Assembly (NCBI GenBank): GCA_029747015.1
Contig: JAKOGI010000343.1
Location: 434,001 to 498,000, forward strand
From: Carnegiea gigantea
Taxonomy: Eukaryota > Streptophyta > Magnoliopsida > Caryophyllales > Cactaceae
DNA: 64,000 nt
Reading direction: 5' to 3'
Both the position numbers and the translations under genes were made by a program. The first letter of the stretch is position 1. The number at the start of each line of letters is the position of its first letter. The notes beneath the pieces were generated by a model. The model was not told the DNA's origin and made no database searches. It worked only from the letters and a program-made list of their open reading frames with translations. This document shows, piece by piece, positions 23,227-34,707 of this stretch.

Positions 23227-25870
23227 ATTTTAAAATTACATGCTTTTCTGGTTCATTGTGGTCACTATGACAAAAGTATAGAATATTACACATGGTCTAC
23301 AAGGATGCGAATTATGAAACACATTCTCTTTTAAAGTGTTGAAATTTTTATGCCATGAACATCGATAAAGGTTGTGATTTGCTTAAGTGGCCGGCTTGAG
23401 ATACTTATGAGTTAGCCAAGAGCTAATTTCTACACCTAGCCATTTGTATCTCATATTATGCCCCTCTTCTGTGTGAACTCTAGAATTCATCTAACAATGA
23501 CAATAATTCTTATCCTTATTATGATATTTCCACTTATTGCTTTGGTAAACTTGTAAACATGATATCGACAATGAATAAGCAACATGCTAAGTTTGCTAAT
23601 GATATGTGAGAGTATGACCTATTGGATGTAATAGGCTGCGGTTTATCTACCCCTAGGGTTATGCATCTTCTTTTCCTCTATAGTCTAGACTAGAGGAAGA
23701 AATTGACGTTCTCTTGACTACTTCATCCTATATTGCGCCATACTTACCTAGTGCACCTGTGTACAACACTAAGTTTCGCTTAACATTATCTAATCCACCC
23801 TTCCCTTTAGTGTATTTAATGGAGTATGTGATCAGTGATCCTTTCAATTAATGCTAAGTTTTGGTAGTGACGATGTTTGTTGTAAGTTAGAAGATATCTT
23901 TATAAGGGTTTATGATCTTGATGAGACTCCATTACGGTAGTCATGTGCGGATCTTCTAATTAGGGAATCACCTAGTTTTGAAACTTGATCTTCTTGATCA
24001 AGTGTTCCTCAACCCCTTTGATATATTTCATACTTCCCTTTCCCATTCACCACCGTCCCCTTCCCATCAGTGGCAGAATATGTTCCCGTTGATTATCATG
24101 TTATGCTTATAGGGAATATTGTTGATGTTGTTTAGTTTATATGTACATTTGGATGTTATAAACTTTCCTTGACCCTTATTATGCATGCCTTGATGACTTG
24201 CCTAGAAAAATGTTGTGGAATACTTTCTTTCATCTCTGTTTTGAATTTTCTAAGGCTTTTTACTTGTTTAGGAGAGTACTCAATATCATTCTTATGTAAA
24301 TACTAAGGTCCTCTTACTTATATTCATCTAAGTTGCATGTTTAGGTGTTCGATAAGCTCATATAAATTTTGATTGCATCTACTTTGGTGGATGGGATCTT
24401 GGCTATGGAAAAGTGATTGATGCTCCTTAAGCCTCAATTACACCAACTTCAGGAGGTGATAGTTTTGGTGTGCCCAACTCCTAACATCGTGCATTTGTTC
24501 CATCTTATCTCTTTCTTTGTTTTCATTATGTATTTATCTTTATCTTTTCTTTCTATCTCTTAATTTTTTAATATATATCACTGTAAGTGTTTTGTGTGGT
24601 TTTCAATTTGTTTTGTTGATGTGGTGGCTCCTTGCCTTCTAATGAGGATATTGTGAGATTTAAGTGTAGGAGAGGAGCCATGCTTCAAATTTATTAAAAA
24701 AGGATTTTCTTTTCAAAAATGAATTTTCTATTTTTGTATAGTTTTTGAAAATTTGTACTATTACGATTGGCCTTTACCCCTTGTGCCTTAGCTATTGGCT
24801 TTTATATAAGTAAAATGTGCACAATAAATTTTAATACCAAATGTTTCATTCCATGCTTCATTCATTGCCCTAGCATTCATTCTGGAGCAAGTTGTATTGA
24901 TTGTGGTCAATTTCCTATTAGATTTGAGCCTTCATAAACTAGTCATTACATATAATCTCATGTTTTCTTTCATGTGTGACTATTCCATGATTTCGATTTC
25001 TAAGGTTTAATTTGCCTTTCTTGGGGCCCACATGTAGTATGCACGTTTGATAAGATGGTAAAGGCATTTATTATTGTATTAGTGGCTACATGTGCTAAAT
25101 AGTTAGCCAATGATCATTATTTTAACCACTTTAAGCTTTACCCAATTTTATTTGTAGGGAATTCTCCTCTTTAGCCCTTGTCCATGTAGATTGTCAAACC
25201 CTTTATTTAGATATTTTATAAATGGTAGTTTTAAGGGTGTTTGACATATCTTGGTGATTGTTTTTGCTGTTTTGTGATGGTGAGGGGATGGTATTAATGT
25301 GTATATTGATCTGACCTTTCTTGGTTTGATGGGTTACTACTTGTTGAGAACCTGAGGTTGATTTGTACTTTTATGATGTCATCCCTTACCATCTACTAGC
25401 CTTGTGAGTAATTGATTTTTAATTGTCTCAAGTGATTCCAAATGTTTCTTGTAAGGCATGCACATTATTTTAAATGTAGTGGTGAGTTGTTTATTATTGT
25501 TATACTATTATAAGTGTTCAGTTGCACCTTACCATTTTGCTTTTTAGGTCCATATTTTTCTAATCATTTATCCCTCTCTCACCCTTGATTTTGAGCCACA
25601 TTAAAACCTATGACAAGTATTGATTATGATTTGTAAGTTTCAACCCAATTCTCGACATTTTTTAAGAGTCCTAGTAAGCCTATGGTAGATTGTGACATTG
25701 GAATGAGTTTTCAGCAAACCATACCATTATATATACAAATAAGTTGGAGGATTTCCACAATCCCTAAAATGAGGTTCTGCTGATCTACCTTGCTCCCATT
25801 TACATGTTAGGTGCTGGTTGGTGCTTAGATGTCATTCATGGTGACAGAGGGTCTTGATATGTGAATTATA
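23227..25870 (+). mobile_element. Old diverged LARD-type internal region
   Basis: The sequence follows, at low identity, the internal region of the elements at 29.6-33.2 and 45.6-49.5 kb. At 23,370-23,410 the phrase GATACTTATGAGTTAGCC matches their gag-like WNTYELEQA region. At 24,640-24,670 AATGAGGATATTGTGAGATT matches the segments at 31,855 and 47,918. The block near 25,660-25,690 (CCTAGTAAGCCTATGGTAG) and the one near 25,770 (AAAATGAGGTTCTGCTGATC) match 32,990 and 33,100. No LTR or open frame remains. It is an older relative, truncated at the Sirevirus junction. Confidence 0.55.
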
Positions 25871-25879
25871 TCTATATGT

Positions 25880-26560
25880 GAGTTAATATATGGTTAGAAT
25901 GTTTGATGCACCAAGAAAGAAATTGAGAGATTCAAGTAAGCAAATCCAAAAGAAAACTCAAAAAGATAAAAGATAAGTAAGAAAGCTCGAAATTAGCACA
26001 AGAGAGCAAAATGGAAAGAAAGATATAAGCTAGTTTAGTTAAGGATGAGACACCACTTAATCAATACTGTGACTTTTAACCACTATTAGTGATAAGACAC
26101 GCCACCCTAGAAAATTAAGAATCACTTGATCACCACTTTGTTTAGCCAAAACAAAGATAAGCAAGAGATAGTTTAGAAATGAAGGAGTCAAGCTCTACTT
26201 TCATATATCATGTTAAATATGATGTTTACAACCTTAGGAAAGCATACATATATGATAAAAGGCTTTTGATTCATTACACACATCCTAATGCATCAATTGG
26301 GGCAGCCAACAGAAACTAAGGGACCAAAAGCAAGCTAGTACAAAAGTTAAAAGTGACAGGCTGCTTGTTGCTTTTAGTGCACAATACCTTATTTCAAAAT
26401 GGATGAAAAAGAAGTTTGTGGAAAGCTTAAGGTCTCTTAATTCATTTAGCTCGAGTTGTATGTGCTTTGGAGCTGTAATTTGGATAATATGAGCCAAAAG
26501 GTGGTGGTGGTCATCCAAACTGGATTATAATCTGCTACTTTTTAAATTTGCCTCCATTTG
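25880..26560. repeat. LTR-like fragment, possibly chromovirus
   Basis: It shares wording and order with part of the chromovirus LTR at 50.1-50.5 kb: a run on alternating 'caccacttaatca' blocks, a lysine-codon-like AAGATAAGCAAGAGA stretch, then CATATATCATGTTAAA and GATGTTTACAAC. Identity is low and no ends were found. Confidence 0.3.
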
Positions 26561-26739
26561 ACCTATTTCCTTTTGACTTATCCTAGAAATCTTATGTCCT
26601 TAAATACATTTGATTTTCATCCCTACTAAACCCTTTTAAGCTTGAGTAATCAAGCTCACAAAACTGGGCTTTTTCAGATCCTCTTAGACAGTTTTGGCTC
26701 CATGAATCTTTTGCAAGATCTCATTTTATCATTGGGGCT

Positions 26740-27030
26740 TAGGAGTTTTCTTCTTTATTGTATTGTTTTTCCATTTGTGGCTGATGAGCATAATATATAA
26801 TTTAACCCTATAATGAAACTATGGTTAATTAAGTCTAGTGAATAAAACAGTTGTAAGCTCCCCATCTTGCTTACGATTACCAAAAATGAAACTGTAGTTT
26901 TATTTGTTCATTGGAGAAAGTGGAGGTAAAATCCCTTAATTTCATTAAATCTTATGTCGTTAAACCCTGCTTAATTCTTTAATCAGTGTACTTCAGCATC
27001 GAAATAACTATAAGGTGTTACAAAGGTAGT
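26740..27030 (+). repeat. LTR fragment related to the 62.5 kb chromovirus LTR
   Basis: From about 26,890 the phrases TTATTTGTTC, AATCCCTTAATTTCATTAAA, TTAAACCCTGCTTAATTC and GGTGTTACA follow in the same order as at 62,545-62,668. Confidence 0.5.
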
Positions 27031-28329
27031 ACTATAGCTTGCTTTGAAAAGCCAATGAGCTAATTTGTTGCATTAGTAATCAATTATATGTCATAGGATT
27101 GAATCATGCATGATTTGTGGGTAACCTTACTTAATCTTTATTTAAACCTTGCATAACATTCTTTGCATGTTATGTGTATGTGTTTCATGGATCATGCATG
27201 ATTTGTAAGACTAGAACCTATTGAAAGATTGGGGGAGTACTCCCATCACCTCACTACAAGCATTTCCTTCCATGTGGGTCTACAAACTCTAAATTACGCC
27301 ACCAGATTAATCAAACTCATTATTTTCTATATGGTCTTGCAAATGAGCACTCTTGGGGTGATTTCATTGACAAGTACCATGATTTCATTACAATTAAAAA
27401 TCCCGTGATTTTAAAAGTCATTTTGAGAGGTAGGCTGGGTCTTAGAAATGTATTATTGAAGAACCCTTGATTAGAGAATTTGCAGAGGGGATAAACTTAC
27501 TTGTGAAATGCTTCCTTGATGCATTTCCTGAATGCAAACTCAGGGGCACGCCAATTCCCTCTTACCCACCTTTCAATGCCCCAATCTATGTATAAGCATC
27601 GGATCCTGTTTTGTTGGGAGGTCTAGATAAGTCTTGTGATTCCACTAACATAGATTGGTTAGATTTGGAATCCTTTAATGCTCTATCTCATGCGCCCCCT
27701 AACCCACCCACGAACTCTAATACCGCTTTCAATTTTAGTCACAATAGTGGCTCTGGTAATGGGCATGAGGCCTTCCATAGTCCTAGAATCTGAAGGATCT
27801 ACGGTGGTGGTGCTGGTATAAGCAATGGTGGAGCCTACGGTACTAAAAATGGTTTCTCAGATGACAATAATACCGATGTTGACTACAACAGTGACTCCCA
27901 TACCTTGACATCGAGCAAAGGCATATGGGACCCTGTACTCAGGAGATGGTAGCTAATTACTTATAAGTTTAAAGATGATTGTAATATATGTGATGTATCT
28001 AATAGGTGAACAATAGAGTTTTATAGGTCTGCCGCATGTATGGATGTGTATCATTAACTTGATAAATTAGCTAGGTGGTATGCAACTTTAGATAGCGTGA
28101 ACTTTGGCTATGGCTTGTGGATTGTTAATTTTAAGTATGTAGGATGTTTTAAGCTTGAATATTAATTTGCTACTATGTTATGAATGTTATGTGTATAATT
28201 TAATATAAATCTATGTGAACACCTTATGTGTGTACATGATATAGACTATGAAATCTGTTTTATAGCATGTCAAGCTCAAATGGGCAGAACAATCTACTCT
28301 CCTATGAATATATGGCATCAGAGGAATAT
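27031..28329. other. Unassigned DNA before the LARD array
   Basis: A short frame at 27,611-27,793 (Asn/Ser/Pro-rich) and the preceding fragment LLVKCFLDAFPECKLRG near 27,500 suggest a decayed coding region, but I could not relate it to any family. Confidence 0.35.
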
Positions 28330-29578
28330 TGTTAAAATAAAAATTATGATATTTTATACCCTTTATTATCTAATAATTGCTCAAAATAAATTATTAAATT
28401 AGGATTTTAATATGTTTTTATTTATTTTACAGGAATGATGAAATTTGGATAAATTAGGTGTCAAAGGATTTAGAAGAAACATTATGGATCAAGCTATAAA
28501 AACAAGAGAAGGAAGACAACCCAAGGGCCATGATGCACTTCCCTCTTATTTTCCACCCTAATTTTTTTTTCTTGCTGGGCCTCGTCACCTCCTAGATCTT
28601 GGCCCAAGCGTTATCCTTCTCCCATTCTCTCCCTTCCCTCTCCTCTCCGCAGCTCCGTGGACTAGGCTGAGGGCTAGTCCGCCTCTCCCATCCTTCCTCA
28701 GCCCTGCCTGCCCTTTTTTTTTTTTCCATTTAACCTCTAGGCATGCAAGTCATGTCACCCAGCTCTTTGTCCTCCTTTCTTCTTCTTCGCTATTCTGCAT
28801 CTCGTCTCTAGCACCAGACCGAGATCTACTATGTTGCTCCGTCTTCCTCATGCCATAACCGAACCTTCTCTCTAGTCCTCCTTCAATGATCATCTTTAAT
28901 TTTTCCATTACTACACCCATCCATTGCTCTCTGTCATCATCAATTTAGCAGTTTCAAGTTTTAATTCAAGAGAGAGTGGGCGACATTATTCGGGAGGTTT
29001 AGAAATGAAGATTGAAGCCAGAGACCAGAGGGTTATGGAGTTTCCAATTCATGTTTTCGATCTACTACTCATTATTTTAGCTTTCAGATTTAGGTTTTAG
29101 TTTTACAATTGGTGTAATTTAAATTTTGGGTTTGTTTACTTGATTGGAAATCAAAAATTTAGTTCCAAGATTGCAATGCTGGGTTCGGATTCTCGATTCT
29201 TTCCGTCCCTTATTTCGACGATGAAGCTTTTGGTTAGTGGTATGAATTGAGTTATGAATTTTATTTGTCTTCCCCAGTTTCATTTTCTTTGCTGTAGAAC
29301 CTTGAACTTGGGCATTCTAGGTCTTTAGTTTCAATAGTTCCATAATCTAATGTAGTTTTAGCTTCTACCTGATTATTATGTTTGGAGTTTTAACTAAATG
29401 CTAGTGCTAGTTTTGACTGAATGCTAGAGCTACTACTGAACCCCCCATTATGTTTTGATTGGATCGATTTAGTGATTTTAATGAGACTACCAATAATGCA
29501 ATTTCACAACACATCCCCGTGGATCGACACCCGTAAATACTACAACGAAAAATCGTATACTTCCGGGAATTACTAACA
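28330..29578 (+). repeat. First LTR of the LARD array
   Basis: It begins TGTTAAAATAAAAATTATG and ends TTACTAACA. About 1,249 bp. It contains a C/T-rich block near 28,600-28,720 where the third LTR carries the chromovirus insertion; here that site is empty (TATCCTTCTCCC near 28,612). Confidence 0.88.
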
Positions 29579-29584
29579 AATTTT

Positions 29585-29602
29585 TGGCGCCGTTGCCGGG
29601 GA
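29585..29602 (+). other. Primer binding site, tRNA-Asp type
   Basis: TGGCGCCGTTGCCGGGGA follows the LTR end by six bases. This is the primer sequence typical of Athila-group gypsy elements. Confidence 0.9.
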
Positions 29603-30209
29603 TGAGTTGTAAAATTAGGTTGTATTGAGTCGTTTGCATTAATTTCATTTTTGTTTCGAATCTTTCATTTTTCGATTTTGTATGTGTTAGCTTTATTTTA
29701 GTTGTTTTAGTTTAGTTGAAATTTCTTTTCGTTTTGATCTTTGATTAGAGTTTCTATTTTTGTTTTCTATTTTTGTCCAATTAATTTTGATTTTAGTTAT
29801 TATTTTCTGCTAAAAAATGGACTAACAGTTTGGATATTGTGCAGGAAATAGAGATAGAAGCAGCAGACACAAGCAAAAAAAAAAAACAAAATAGGAAAAA
29901 AAATGCTATTCTTTTGTGTTTGTATTTATTTTCTATTTTTATGCCAGGTTACTATTTGATGTTTGAGTCTTGCTTTTATTTTGGTCATGTATTTTTATTT
30001 TTATTAGTTTATTTTGTTTTGTTCACTTAGTTATTTGAGTGTCTTTCTTGTTTTGTTTTAGTTGTTAGTTTCTAATTAGTTTCCTAGGGTCTTTGATTTG
30101 TTTTTGTTTTCTTAGAAAATAAAAAAACTCAAAAAAAATTAAAAATTTTAAAAACCGTAAAAAATTAAAAAAATTCTTAGAACTAAGGAAAAAAAAAAGG
30201 GATTCGAGA
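29603..30209 (+). other. Untranslated leader of LARD copy A
   Basis: T-rich then A-rich sequence between the primer site and the gag-like gene, with a dense A tract at 30,115-30,200. The matching leader of copy B is at 45,611-46,209. Confidence 0.6.
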
Positions 30210-31500
30210 ATGCCAGGTTTCAATTTCCCATAATTCGAGCATGAACCTTTCTAGAGTTATTTATCGAGACTTAATTACTGCCATGCTCAATTGAATCAAA
30301 ATTTTCAAAAATCAAAAATTAGTGAGGTTGTTGTTGTTGGCCTAAATGTTGAATCTAGAGGCTATGTTGAGTCTATGTGTCTCGGAGGTTTAATACAATT
30401 GTTGTCTAGAACTCAAGATGAGGTATGAGATTTCTTTGAAAAATTAGCTTGGAATGCTTGTGAGCTTAAACAAGCTAGGCCCCTCTAGGATATCCTCCTC
30501 ATGGCAAGTCTATTTTTCCTATTAGTCCTTACCTTTAGGATCACTTTATAGATTCATATGACCCACCCCACTCTTATGTGCCTCATGTGTTGTGCAACTA
30601 TTGTGAGCCTTCTTTTCATGATGCTTATAATTGTCCATATCGTGATTATGTTGGTACTACATGTGTAAGTGTTAAAAAGAAGATAAATGAATTGACTAGT
30701 CAAATGGTAGGACTATGAAGCAGAGAATTACTGAATATTTTAACTATTTCAACCATAGTAGGGAGGCTATTAACTTGCATGAGACTAACTCTAGTTTAGG
30801 ATCTCCGAAACCTAAATTTAGTCTCTATGATGATTTTGAGCTCTCTTATCAATCTATGTCCAATTTACAAGATGTTGAGCCTTTGCCTTACCCAGAACAA
30901 GAGAGTAGCCTCCCTACATCTCTATCACCTGACATTGCACCCCACACCAGCTCATTTAAGGATGTCACTGAAGATGTCCTAGTTAATGCCAAACCACCCA
31001 TCCCTTTTAATCACTCATGTGAATTCGAGGTGGGTGAAGACCTTAGGGACCCTAGTGAGTTAGATATGAGCATCACGAGTCACAATGAGCATCATCATAA
31101 AGATAAGTTAGAAGCTATGTCTTTATAGGAGTCATACGATGAGGTAATTGAGCCCTCTATTTTGGACTTTGATAATGATATGCTTTTTGTGTAATATGAA
31201 TCTTTTTCATGTGTGTTTGATATCGGTAAAAGTTTCGATGAGGGTTTCTTTGATGAATATGAATCTTTTTCTTTTGACCTCATCCAAACTAACTTCCTTT
31301 TGAATCTTGTAAGTTAGAATTTATCGAGTATGATAATCTTGTCATTGCGAATTTTGATGTCGAACATACTCTTATGCCTTTTGAAATTAGGAGACTTGTG
31401 GATTTCCGACCCACTATTTTGCCTAAACTGATCATTCCTGCTGATATTTACATCTCTAGGCTGATGACCACTCTAGTAGCTAATATTGAGCATACCTGTC
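30210..31500 (+). pseudogene. gag-like gene of LARD copy A, broken
   Basis: The likely start is ATG at 30,210. The product resembles the gag-like protein of plant non-autonomous Athila/Tat elements. It has AQLNQNFQKSK, GLNVESRGYVESM, LLSRTQDEV and DFFEKLAWNACELKQA. An intact zinc knuckle of form C-x2-C-x4-H-x4-C (CNYCEPSFHDAYNC) lies at 30,593-30,634. The last part is acidic (FEVGEDLRDPSELDM). Stops lie after NFP (near 30,231), at TAG near 30,252, at TGA after TQDEV (near 30,427) and after EAMSL (31,126); frameshifts lie in between. The protein would have packaged element RNA. Confidence 0.7.
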
Positions 31501-33155
31501 TAATACCTAGTTGGGTCCAATAATTTGATAAGTTGAAGCAGGCCCTTACTTGTGCTGCATCGACATGGTGAATGTATTCCTTTTGGCATACTCCTTCATT
31601 TTTATTGTTGTAATTTGGTTGAGAGTTTCTTGTCAATTTGACAAGCTGCTACAAGCTCTAATGGGTTTTCATGTGGTTAGAAATGTTAAATTTGATATGG
31701 AGTGGCTAATGCTCCATATACCTCTTTATTTCTCTTTTTAATTTTCTTTTCTTGTGTATATATTTGCTGCTTTATTTTGGCTTTACTGTTTTCTTTTTGT
31801 ATAATTGTTTCATTTTTAGTTTTGATTTCTATTTTATGTTTTTTTTCACTCCTAATGACGACATTGTGAGATTTAGGTGTCCGGATGAGGACACTTTGTT
31901 TCAAAAAAATTAAAAGAAAGCATTGAAAGAAAATTTTTGAAAAATTTAAAAATCTAAAGCCATTTTTATTTTTTTATTGTTATTTTTAGGGAATGTATGC
32001 GCTATTCTGATTGGCTATGTTATCTTGTACTTTAGTATTAGGTTGTCTATAGATGTGGTGTGCATTGATAGAACTTAGTCCTTAAGTATAAGGTTTGTAT
32101 ATGATCCTAACTCCCGACATTATTTCTAAGCAAGCTTAAATTTGGGTGATGGACCCTTGAAATTTTGAGCCTGATAGACTAATTCATCAACTTAGTCTCA
32201 TATTTTTCTTTGATGTATCTCTTCCATAATTACATCTCTAGAACTTGCTTTGATTCTCTTTGAAATCACATTTAGCATGTGCGTTATAATAATATGATAG
32301 AGGCATTTGTTTTGTAAGCTACATAGCCAAATTGCCGCCCTGATTCGAATGTTTTACGCTTTTGCTAGCCCTTTTGAGCCTTGACCATTTTTATTGTGAA
32401 CCCTGCATTTTAGCCATTTGCCTAAACACATTTTCCACCTCTAAGGAAAGGCTAATGGGGCAACACTTCATTAATTGATGGGTAACTTTTGTTATTTTAT
32501 GAATTTGGTGGTTGATTTTGGTGTACATGGGATGCATTAGGGTGATTATTTGAAATTGAGTTTTATTGCTCTTGTACATGTAATTCATTCATTTTCTTCT
32601 TGAAAAGAAGAAAAAAAAGGGGAAAAAGCAAGAAAAATGAAAAAAATAGAAAACATTTCCAAGGAAAAAGTGAAAAAAAAGTTGAAAAAATTCAAAATAA
32701 AAAAAATTCAAGTGTTATGAAATAGAGTGTTTGGCATGGATGTATAATTATATATACTCATTTCCAATGGTAAATTTCATTACAGGGTGTGTTTTTAATG
32801 TGTTTTGAGGGATTGTGTGCTCATTATAGTTGGGGTAAGTGTTGGTTGGTCATTACCTTTGGCTTTTAGCTCTTCATTTCCCAAATCAATTGTCCCTCTT
32901 TTACCTTTTACCCTTAGCCCCATTACAATCCTCAAAAGTCCTCCTGATTATTGTTTTGATTGCATATTAGTGGTGTAGAATTGAGAATCTTAGCAAGCCT
33001 TTAGTAGTTTGTTCGATTGGAAGAGAGTTGAGGGAACCTTGTTATATTTTAAACACATGGGTGAGAGTGTTCCACATTTTCCTAAAGTAAGGTTCTACCA
33101 ATCATGCTTGTACATAATTTTCAAGTGGGGTGAAAGATTGTGTATAGACATCATT
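31501..33155 (+). other. 3' non-coding part of LARD copy A, before the Sirevirus insertion
   Basis: It aligns with 47,520-49,206 of copy B. It includes a strongly A/G-rich tract at 32,600-32,710 and no recognisable gene. It is interrupted at 33,156 by the Sirevirus and continues at 44,090. Confidence 0.7.
33151..33155 (+). repeat. Target site duplication, left copy, of the Sirevirus
   Basis: TCATT, repeated at 44,085-44,089. The matching place in copy B (near 49,200) has a single TCATT. Confidence 0.85.
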
Positions 33156-33923
33156 TGTTAGAATGTATAAGGTTTTGATGATAACAAATCCAAGTGTTGT
33201 AGTAGTTGTTGTTGTTCCAAATAGGCTTTACCAACAGGGTCTTACTGCTGTTCTTCAATATATTAAAACTGCTTGACTAATGGTTTATCAAGAGCAGGTA
33301 CTCAAGTCAGCGATGTAAGAACAACCATGAGGAACAGGTTCTGTAAGGTGTTTTGGAGCATATCCTGTGAAGTGTTTGAAACATAAGCTATAAGTGCAGC
33401 TGTGACAAACAGGTTCTGTGAAGTGTTTGCAGCAAAGTCGTTCTACAAGATGACTAGTGGTTACAACAAGATGTCTTGATCTGATTTGGTTTTATATTTT
33501 TAGACTCTTGTTAATATACCAATTAGAAAGTTTTAATTTACCATTCACTGGAAACGGTTTTGCTTTTCGGAAAATATTTTGGATCACCCTTCAGAACAAC
33601 CCTGGGGACAGGGCGATCAGGGTGTTTCCCGAATAAGCTGCGAAAAACTGCTTTGCACGATTTTTATCTTTTAGATTTTGAGCAGCTTCTTCAAAGATTT
33701 GCAAGAAAGATTTTTCTATGGAGTATCTTATTCCTTACCCTAAAAAACGGTTATCAAAAATCTTAAGGGATTTGCAAAATCTTTTTGAATAAAAAGAATA
33801 TCCAATTTTTGGCAAGTGGATAAGGTAGTTGAGAAAAACATGGGCTAGCTGCTAAAGAACACCGCCTCATGCACGCGGTTCAGGAAGTATTTTTCAGCTC
33901 ATGTCACCTTACCCCTTACAGCT

Positions 33924-34058
33924 AAAGGATTCTATTTTCTCTAGGATTTTAGTTTCCAAAAATTTCAAAAATAGCTTTTCCATCCCTTGTGGGTAAAGGA
34001 TTCTATATTCTTCAGATTTTTTAGTTTCCAAAAATTTGATGAATTGTTTTCCAAGCAC
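33924..34058 (+). repeat. 71 bp tandem duplication upstream of the LTR TATA box
   Basis: AAAGGATTCTAT starts at 33,924 and again at 33,995, and each unit contains TTAGTTTCCAAAAATTT. The second unit runs into the TATA box. The same duplication is present in the LTRs at 17.3 and 42.6 kb (around 43,373 and 43,443), so it belongs to the family. It may act as an enhancer. Confidence 0.8.
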
Positions 34059-34065
34059 TATAAAA
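34059..34065 (+). promoter_or_regulatory. TATA box of the Sirevirus 5' LTR
   Basis: CACTATAAAAGGCGG in the middle of the LTR, conserved in all three LTRs in the window (43,506-43,512 and minus 17,924-17,930). Transcription would start about 30 bases downstream. Confidence 0.75.
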
Positions 34066-34354
34066 GGCGGCTTCTTACAATCTTGGAGACATCGGTTTTC
34101 AAAGAAAAAAAAAAATCTGAGTTCATGAGCTAAAACGTTTGAAAAGAAAACCGAGCCTTGTGAGTGAATTAATTGAGCTTTCAAAGTTGGCATACTAGGA
34201 CTTCATTGTACCCTATATTAGCTTAGTTGAGAAGCATTGTAATAGGGTGTTTTTTCTTTACATTCTTCTTTCACAAGAGTGAGTAGAGTGTGTGTCCAAA
34301 TCAAGGGGATTTTGGACGTGGGGTAACTTGTCTTAGGGAAGACAGGTTACGTGT

Positions 34355-34369
34355 GTTACAAGTTGTAAC
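34355..34369 (+). repeat. Palindrome in the Sirevirus LTR
   Basis: GTTACAAGTTGTAAC is a perfect 7 bp inverted repeat around one base. A second, imperfect one (GTTACTATTGTAAC) follows about 10 bases later. In the 3' LTR the first is GTTACAATTGTAAC at 43,800-43,813, a full 14 bp palindrome. Confidence 0.8.
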
Positions 34370-34651
34370 AAGGTGTGTTACTATTGTAACGTGATTAGCC
34401 CGTTTAGTAAAGTGTTCAAATCCTATACGAGGTAGGTCGTGGTTTTTAACCTCAGTTGGGCTAGAGGTATTTTCCACGTAAAAATCCTGTGTTCATTACT
34501 TCCGCACTTAATTTTGTTGAATTTTCGCTACTGCACAACTCAGGAACAGTCTGTGCGAACAGGGTCCCACGACTGTTTGCCAGCATATTGCGAAAATCGG
34601 ACACCACAATTCACCCCCCTCTTGTGGTTGTGTACTCTCTAATTCAACAAG

Positions 34652-34663
34652 TGGTATTAGAGC
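34652..34663 (+). other. Primer binding site, initiator tRNA-Met type
   Basis: TGGTATTAGAGC starts two bases after the LTR. It differs by one C-to-T change from TGGTATCAGAGC. Confidence 0.85.
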
Positions 34664-34707
34664 AGGTTCTCCTTTGAAAAGCTAACACCTTTGAGAGATC
34701 CTTGAAG

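Larger units (their letters stand above)
33156..34649 (+). repeat. 5' LTR of the Sirevirus
   Basis: It begins TGTTAGAATG and ends TAATTCAACA, about 1,494 bp. It has a two-unit 71 bp repeat and a TATA box in the middle, and palindromic GTTAC...GTAAC blocks in the downstream half. Confidence 0.95.

Noticed and set aside
27611..27793. 60-codon Asn/Ser-rich frame as a gene
   Set aside because: Short, no homology I recognise and no flanking exons.
34652..34663. tRNA gene at the primer binding sites
   Set aside because: Only the 12-18 base primer match is present, with no tRNA fold.
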